Assembly (NCBI RefSeq): GCF_002269125.1 | Contig: NZ_NQKI01000037.1 | Coordinates: 1-46,241 of the forward strand | DNA length: 46,241 nucleotides | Source: Pseudomonas lundensis | GTDB taxonomy: Bacteria > Pseudomonadota > Gammaproteobacteria > Pseudomonadales > Pseudomonadaceae | Direction: 5' to 3' | In this document: in pieces, positions 41,281 to 46,241 of the stretch | Layout of the letters: every line of letters begins with the position of its first letter | Numbering within the stretch: the stretch's first letter is position 1 | The notes under the pieces: generated by a model | Told to the model about the DNA's origin: nothing | The model's input: only the letters and a program-made list of their open reading frames with translations | Database searches by the model: none | Made by a program: the position numbers and the translations under genes

Positions 41281-42561
41281 ATGATCGAACCCAAGCGCGT
41301 TTTACGTGCCCTTGCCGAACACTGGGCACTCCTTGAGCCCTTGTGCGAACACTTCGACCAAGGCACGTTGAGCCTCAGCGAATTGCGCCTGCAACTGGCA
41401 GCGCACCAGTTGGACAGCACCCCGCAAGACATCACGAACGTGCTCGACAGCTGGATCCGACTCGACATTCTGGTGCCGGTCGCCAAAAGCCCGAACCGCT
41501 TCGAGCTCAATGCACAAATCCATGATTTCCTGGCCTATTTGCGCCGTGAGCACCGCCTCGGCCTGTGCCTGGAAATCGAAGCCTACCTGCGCCATCTGGA
41601 GCGTCTGGCGGGTTATATCCAGGATGCGTTCGACATCCGCGACGGCAATGACCTGGCGCGCCAGCTGCGCTTGCTGGATATGCGGGTGCGCGATGTGCTG
41701 AAAAAACTGGCCAACGATGAACAGGCCCTGGTGGCCGTGGCAGAGCGCGCCAAGACCAGCGACCGGCAGATCCCGTTGCGCCAGCGTTACGCCGAGGTGC
41801 TGGCCACGTGGGATGAATACGTCGAGCCGATGATTCAGCTGGTCAACGCCGACGGCGCCTTTGAGCAAGGTGTGCGCAAGGTCGAAAACGTGCTGCTGCG
41901 CATGCTCAGCGAGCAGCAACGCCTTGGCCATCTGGTGGACGACGACATGCTGCTGCGTACCCACGCGCGCATCCTCGAAATGCAAACCAGTGCTCAACTG
42001 ACCCTGCGTCATGCCCGTGAGTTATTGCTGCCATTACGTGAAGAGGCCCGGCGCCACAATGCCGTGACCCGCGGCGCGGCGCTGGCACTTGCCGCCATCC
42101 GCCGTAAGGGCCTGGACGCGGTACCGCAAGCGGCGATGCCGATGTTCACCCGCCCTCAAAGTACGTTCTTGGGCAGCGCCAGCCAGGTCGAAGCGTATGT
42201 GTATGCGCTGGCACGTTTTGAACCCAAACCGGCGCGCTTCCCCAAAGCGCACAAAACCCAAAAAGGCGGTGAAGCCCCGAAAGCCCCGCGCACGGTCAAG
42301 GAAATGCTGGACCGTTGTAGCGATGCGCTCCCCATGCCGGACTTGATGAGCTGGCTGCTGACCCAGGAACCTGAAGGCGACACCGACGAATTGCTGTACT
42401 GGTTTTCGCGCCTGTCGCGAGAAAAACGCTTCGTGCGCGAGCGTCTCGAACGCCGCGAGTATCACACCCACGAACACATGGTCAGCCTGCGCTCTTTCGC
42501 CCTGCTGTCACGTAGCGAAGACGCAACCGAGCCTACTGCGAGCCCTCTCCATGCATCTTGA
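41281..42561 (+). CDS. mksF: Condensin-like kleisin subunit MksF
   Basis: A 426-residue soluble helical protein with winged-helix-type ends, first gene of the MksF-MksE-MksB condensin operon (PA4684). The N-terminal segment MIEPKRVLRALAEHWALLEPL, the central coiled coil near 85-285, and the C-terminal basic linker (KAHKTQKGGEAPKAPRT near 320-340) followed by a helical end match MksF. MksF bridges the two heads of the MksB dimer. I use ATG 41281; no strong ribosome-binding site precedes it. A possible -10 box, TACAAT, lies at 41241-41246, 35 bases before the start, without a good -35. Confidence 0.88.
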   Translation: MIEPKRVLRALAEHWALLEPLCEHFDQGTLSLSELRLQLAAHQLDSTPQDITNVLDSWIRLDILVPVAKSPNRFELNAQIHDFLAYLRREHRLGLCLEIEAYLRHLERLAGYIQDAFDIRDGNDLARQLRLLDMRVRDVLKKLANDEQALVAVAERAKTSDRQIPLRQRYAEVLATWDEYVEPMIQLVNADGAFEQGVRKVENVLLRMLSEQQRLGHLVDDDMLLRTHARILEMQTSAQLTLRHARELLLPLREEARRHNAVTRGAALALAAIRRKGLDAVPQAAMPMFTRPQSTFLGSASQVEAYVYALARFEPKPARFPKAHKTQKGGEAPKAPRTVKEMLDRCSDALPMPDLMSWLLTQEPEGDTDELLYWFSRLSREKRFVRERLERREYHTHEHMVSLRSFALLSRSEDATEPTASPLHAS

Positions 42562-43216
42562 TCTGTCCGAACTGTCCCAACTGGCACCGATTTTTCGCGA
42601 ACTGTTCAAGGGGTATCACGTCAGCCGACGCGACCCTGAGCTGTATGCGCAGTTGTCGAATTTCCAGGATCAATACCGCGCGCTGTTCAAAGCGCTGGGC
42701 TTTGAGTTGGTGTGTGATACCCGTGGCTTTTATTACTTCGTTCCCGACACCGCCACCGCGCAGGTGAACAAAACCGCACAGCGTCTGGCGCTGTTCACCT
42801 TCATCATTGTCGAGCACCTGGCCGATCAGGGCCGCGACCCGATTGCCGTGCTCGATGGCGGCAGCCTGGGGCGCGATGAACTGCCCGCACTGCTGGAAAA
42901 GTACCGCGACCTGTTTGTTCAGGCCGAGGTCACGACCCAGGACGAGCTGGAAGAGAAGATCATGCGGCGCATGACCCAACTCGGCTTCGCGGGTGAAGAA
43001 AACGGGATTTATCGCTTTCTGCCGCCCATGCACCGCTTCCTGGACGTGTGCCTGTCCGTGCAGCAAGACCGCGATCTGGCCGCCAGCCTGCACAGCATCT
43101 TGCCCTTGCCCACACCGGTATTGGCGGGGGACGACCCTGTTGAGGTCGAGGAAGCAGACGAAGAAGCCGCTCTGGCACGCGCCATTGCCGCCGAGCAACA
43201 GGAGATGGACGCATGA
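42551..43216 (+). CDS. mksE: Condensin-like subunit MksE
   Basis: A 221-residue protein that forms a dimer with a winged-helix fold and binds MksF. The segments LSQLAPIFRELFKGYHVSR at the N-terminus and GFYYFVPDT near 56 match the MksE family. The C-terminus is acidic, with EEADEEAALARAIAAEQQEMDA. It overlaps mksF by 11 bases and mksB by 4 (ATGA), so the three subunits are made from one coupled message. Confidence 0.88.
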   Translation: MHLDLSELSQLAPIFRELFKGYHVSRRDPELYAQLSNFQDQYRALFKALGFELVCDTRGFYYFVPDTATAQVNKTAQRLALFTFIIVEHLADQGRDPIAVLDGGSLGRDELPALLEKYRDLFVQAEVTTQDELEEKIMRRMTQLGFAGEENGIYRFLPPMHRFLDVCLSVQQDRDLAASLHSILPLPTPVLAGDDPVEVEEADEEAALARAIAAEQQEMDA

Positions 43217-46053
43217 GCCAGGAACGCTACGGAATACGCCGCTTCGCCTTGTTGAACACCGCCGGTTACAGCCTCGGGCTGTTTCCGCTGGAACACCCGC
43301 TGTCGGTGTACGGGGCCAACAACCTCGGCAAGTCGGCCTCGATCAATGCTTTGCAGTTCCCGATTCTGGCGCGCATGTCGGACATGAGCTTCGGCAAGTA
43401 CAGCCTCGAACAATCGCGTCGCTTCTACTTTGCTTCCGACACCAGCTACATCCTCGTCGAAGTCTCGTTGCCCCACGGCCCTCACGTGATTGGGGTGGTC
43501 GGCCGCGGCCCGGGGGGCGGTTTCGGGCACCAGTTTTTTGCCTACGCCGGTCAACTGGATCTGGCGCACTATCAAAAAGATGACACCTGCCTGCGGCAAA
43601 AAGAGTTGTTCAGCAACCTTGAGCGCAACGGCCTTAAAGCCTACGAGCTCAAACCCGATGAACTGCGACGTCTGCTGGTGGGCGGCCATACGTCGATCCC
43701 GCTGGACCTGACGCTGATTCCACTGCGTTCTACCAGCGAGCAAAGTCTGAAAACCTTCCGCGCGCTGTTTATCAACCTGTTGCACATGCGCGAAATCACC
43801 GCCGCCAAACTCAAGCAGCTGTTCCTCGATGCCTTCGAGCACAGCCTGCGCTCGGGCAGTGTGGATTACATTGCCGCTTGTGAAGAGGCCTTCCGCGACG
43901 TACGTCGCATGGAGCAGGACTACAACGCCCTGGTCGGTGCCGGGCCATTGGTTGAGTCGCTGGCGGCCGGGGTGCGCCAGCGCGACCTGCTGCGCGGCAA
44001 GTTGCATCGCTTGTCACCACTGCTGGACTCGTTGCTCGGCACTTGGCAGGACTATTGCGGAGCACGCAAAGAAGAGCTGCTGATCCAGTCCGAACACTAC
44101 CGCAATGAGCAAGACGCACTGCAAAACGATCAGCGCAGCAGCACTCAGGAGTTGATGCGCCTGGAGCGTGAGATCGCCAGTATCCAGCGCTGGCTGGGTG
44201 AGCTTTCCGTGCTCAAGCACCGTTTCGCTCTGGTCGATGATGTGAAAGTGCTGGAGCAGCAATTGCTCGCGGCCAAGGACGCCCACGACGAACTGGCCGG
44301 TGCCTTGGCGCAATCGCGTCAGTTCAGTGCCGAAGACCTGGACGAACGGGTCCGGGACCTAGAAAAACGCCTCAAGTCGGTCAAGCAGCAACTAGATCAC
44401 GCCGACAACAACAGCTATGCCCGCCTGCGCGAAGAGTTTTCCCAGCAGGACGTCGAGCGCCTGATGCGCCTGTTCAACAGCGCCCTGTTCAGCCTGCCGC
44501 TGGGTGAGCACGGGATTGCGCTGGACGACAGCAACGCGTGGGTCAAGTCATTGGAGATGATCCTCGACGGCTTCAAGGGCGAGCGCTTTGAAGCGCCGGG
44601 GTTATCTATCGACCTGAGCCACATCGAGCCACCAGCCTTGCAAGCGCTGGCTGACCGGGCAGCGTTGCGCGACCAGAAAGAGCGTCTGGACAAAGAGCTC
44701 AAGCAGCTTAAAACCCAGCAGGCCGTGACGTCTGATCGGGCAGCGAGCAAGAGCGAAGCCGAGTCGCTTTACCAACAGGTGCTTGACGCGCAAAAGGCGC
44801 TGGAGGATTTCCGCCGCAGCCAGACGTTAAGTGCCGAGGAAGGCGAAAAACTCGAACAACTGGCCCAGGCTGAGGCCGCGCAGGACGAGTTGAAACGCTC
44901 CAGTGATGCCTTCACTGAGCGCGTTCAGCAGCTGTCGGCCAAGCTGCAACTGGTTGCCCGTCAACTGGGCGACATGGAAGCCAAACAGCGCACACTGGAT
45001 GACAGCTTGCGTCGCCGTCAGTTACTGCCCGCCGACCTGCCGTTCGGTACGCCGTTCATGGACCCGGTCGACGACACCATGGACAACCTGCTGCCCTTGC
45101 TCAACGACTACCAGGACACTTGGCAGGGCTTGCTGCGCTGTGACGGCCAGATCGAAGCGCTGTATGCCCAAGTGCGCTTGAAAGGCGTCGCCAAGTTCGA
45201 CAGCGAAGACGACATGGAACGCCGCCTGCAACTGCTGATTAACGCTTACGCGCACCGTACCGAAGAAGCGCTGACCCTGGGCAAGGCACGTCGTGCCGCC
45301 GTCACCGACATCGCCCGCACCTTGCGCAACATTCGCAGTGACTACGACAGCCTTGAGCATCAACTGGCGCTGTTTAACCGCGAGATCAACAAGCGCCAGG
45401 TGTCCAACCTGCAAAGCTTCCGCATCGTATTGGCGCCCAATAAGGAAGCGCTCAAGCACATCGATCAAATTATCCACAGCGCCGGCCAGTACGAAGAAGG
45501 CGAAACCCTGTCGGTGTTCGACCTCAGCCAAAGCGCCGAGCAGGACAACAAAAACGAGGAAGCCAAGGAGTATTTGGCACGCCTGGTGGCCGCCAACCAT
45601 AACCAGCTGGGCCTCAAGGACTTGTTCGAGCTGGCGTTTGAGATCACCAAGGTCAATGGCCAGCCAGTGATCCACACCGACATTGACGGCGCTGCGTCCA
45701 ACGGCACCACCATGACCATCAAGGCGCTGACCAACATGTATTTGTTGTTGCACTTGATGGACCGCGACCTGGCCGGGCGCATTCGCCTGCCGTATTACTT
45801 GGACGAGGCGGCGGACATCGACGAAAAAAACCAGACCGCGCTACTGGAAACCAGTTTGCAACTGGGATTTGTGCCGATTCTGGCCAGCGTTAAACCGCAG
45901 GTCTGCGCTCACGTCGCTATCGACCTTGAAGGCGGCAGCGGGCCTAACGGGATTTATATCGATGAGGACGACTGGAAGTACATTCGCCGCCATGACGAAG
46001 CACACTCCGTGAAGCCCATAAACGCGGCATTGCCTGAGCTGGACGAAGCCTGA
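43213..46053 (+). CDS. mksB: SMC-like condensin ATPase MksB
   Basis: A 946-residue MukB/SMC-type ATPase. The Walker A motif GANNLGKS (34-41) and the Walker B-like YYLDEAADID (near 857-866) lie at the two ends of a long coiled coil (about 270-700, with several heptad regions such as EQQLLAAKDAHDELAGALAQ). The central region near 500-560 is likely the hinge. The C-terminal head carries the VPILASVKPQ segment. MksB with MksE and MksF compacts and segregates the chromosome in Pseudomonas. It overlaps mksE by 4 bases and is followed 19 bases later by a strong terminator. Confidence 0.93.
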   Translation: MSQERYGIRRFALLNTAGYSLGLFPLEHPLSVYGANNLGKSASINALQFPILARMSDMSFGKYSLEQSRRFYFASDTSYILVEVSLPHGPHVIGVVGRGPGGGFGHQFFAYAGQLDLAHYQKDDTCLRQKELFSNLERNGLKAYELKPDELRRLLVGGHTSIPLDLTLIPLRSTSEQSLKTFRALFINLLHMREITAAKLKQLFLDAFEHSLRSGSVDYIAACEEAFRDVRRMEQDYNALVGAGPLVESLAAGVRQRDLLRGKLHRLSPLLDSLLGTWQDYCGARKEELLIQSEHYRNEQDALQNDQRSSTQELMRLEREIASIQRWLGELSVLKHRFALVDDVKVLEQQLLAAKDAHDELAGALAQSRQFSAEDLDERVRDLEKRLKSVKQQLDHADNNSYARLREEFSQQDVERLMRLFNSALFSLPLGEHGIALDDSNAWVKSLEMILDGFKGERFEAPGLSIDLSHIEPPALQALADRAALRDQKERLDKELKQLKTQQAVTSDRAASKSEAESLYQQVLDAQKALEDFRRSQTLSAEEGEKLEQLAQAEAAQDELKRSSDAFTERVQQLSAKLQLVARQLGDMEAKQRTLDDSLRRRQLLPADLPFGTPFMDPVDDTMDNLLPLLNDYQDTWQGLLRCDGQIEALYAQVRLKGVAKFDSEDDMERRLQLLINAYAHRTEEALTLGKARRAAVTDIARTLRNIRSDYDSLEHQLALFNREINKRQVSNLQSFRIVLAPNKEALKHIDQIIHSAGQYEEGETLSVFDLSQSAEQDNKNEEAKEYLARLVAANHNQLGLKDLFELAFEITKVNGQPVIHTDIDGAASNGTTMTIKALTNMYLLLHLMDRDLAGRIRLPYYLDEAADIDEKNQTALLETSLQLGFVPILASVKPQVCAHVAIDLEGGSGPNGIYIDEDDWKYIRRHDEAHSVKPINAALPELDEA

Positions 46054-46072
46054 GGCTAATTACCTGTAACCG

Positions 46073-46103
46073 AAAACCGCGATCCCGGATCGCGGTTTTT
46101 TTT
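46073..46103 (+). terminator. Rho-independent terminator after mksB
   Basis: AAAACCGCGATC-CCG-GATCGCGGTTTT is followed by further T residues. It lies 19 bases after the mksB stop, so the condensin operon ends with three genes. Confidence 0.94.
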
Positions 46104-46167
46104 CCCCTTCGACACGTGCTTTATAACCGCACGCGATAACGCAAAAAATGACTTCCCGCAACAGGCC

Positions 46168-46241
46168 TTAGGCTCTGTACGTAAAGTATTGTCGCAAGCA
46201 CCGCATAGCGCAGGCCAATGAGACCATCGCCGCAAAACTTG
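46168..46241 (-). mobile_element. Edge of a probable IS5-family insertion sequence
   Basis: The last 70 bases resemble an insertion-sequence end. On the minus strand a frame open from the window edge reads AAMVSLACAMRCLRQYF and stops at TAA (46170-46168). This resembles the C-terminus of IS5-family transposases, where FAAMV.LACA..WLR is typical. The putative terminal inverted repeat starts with GGCTCTGTAC at 46171, and the stop codon sits on the TTA just outside, a likely target duplication. Only the end is in view, so completeness and family are uncertain. Confidence 0.55.

Noticed and set aside
1..46241. CRISPR arrays, prophage genes or toxin-antitoxin pairs
   Set aside because: No regularly spaced direct repeats, phage structural genes or recognisable toxin-antitoxin pairs were seen on either strand.

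Overview
The window is a piece of Pseudomonas chromosome. The gene order hemA-prfA-prmC-moeB-murI, divergent from TPR lipoprotein-lolB-ispE-tRNA-Gln-prs-rplY-pth-ychF, followed by tRNA-Met, and then carbonic anhydrase, rimI-holD and mksF-mksE-mksB, is the core order I know from this genus (P. aeruginosa PA4661-PA4686 region). Protein similarity by eye suggests the fluorescens lineage; the species cannot be told from the sequence alone. Nearly every base is coding, and no gene-free stretch exceeds 300 bases (largest 29606-29884, 279 bases).

Layout. 1-2897: the end of a lipid-modification operon (DUF1365 protein cut by the left edge, Cfa-like methyltransferase, DUF2878 membrane protein) and a YkgJ-type cysteine-cluster protein. 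2900-8264 (minus): a PagL-type lipid A deacylase, then the tight operon hemA-prfA-prmC-moeB-murI. 8475-15381 (plus): TPR lipoprotein, lolB, ispE, tRNA-Gln, prs, rplY, pth, ychF. 15516-17817: a FUSC-like membrane protein and a convergent Fsr-type MFS exporter. 17990-18066: tRNA-Met with a near-consensus promoter and a terminator.

18340-33861 is the most distinctive part. A seven-gene chaperone-usher fimbrial operon (plus strand) lies inside a minus-strand regulatory set: an RcsC-like hybrid kinase with its own Hpt domain, two tandem RcsB-like response regulators, an EAL (c-di-GMP phosphodiesterase) response regulator, and a second hybrid kinase that ends at its receiver and has no Hpt. The set resembles the cupD/PvrSR/RcsCB locus of P. 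aeruginosa, but with doubled regulators. The simplest reading is that two sensors share one Hpt to drive the fimbrial promoter, while the EAL protein removes c-di-GMP and promotes detachment.

33976-38577 is a mixed accessory stretch: DyP peroxidase, a soluble double-PAS chemoreceptor of the BdlA type, a small DUF6555-like protein, a 54-residue bacterial metallothionein, and an AtoE-type short-chain fatty acid transporter whose leader carries Crc/Hfq-like A-rich motifs. From 38630 the core returns: beta-carbonic anhydrase, a small acidic protein, rimI with holD (DNA polymerase III psi, TTG start, perfect DnaA box just upstream), and the condensin operon mksF-mksE-mksB closed by a strong terminator. 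No mksG nuclease gene follows. The last approximately 70 bases look like the end of an IS5-type insertion sequence.
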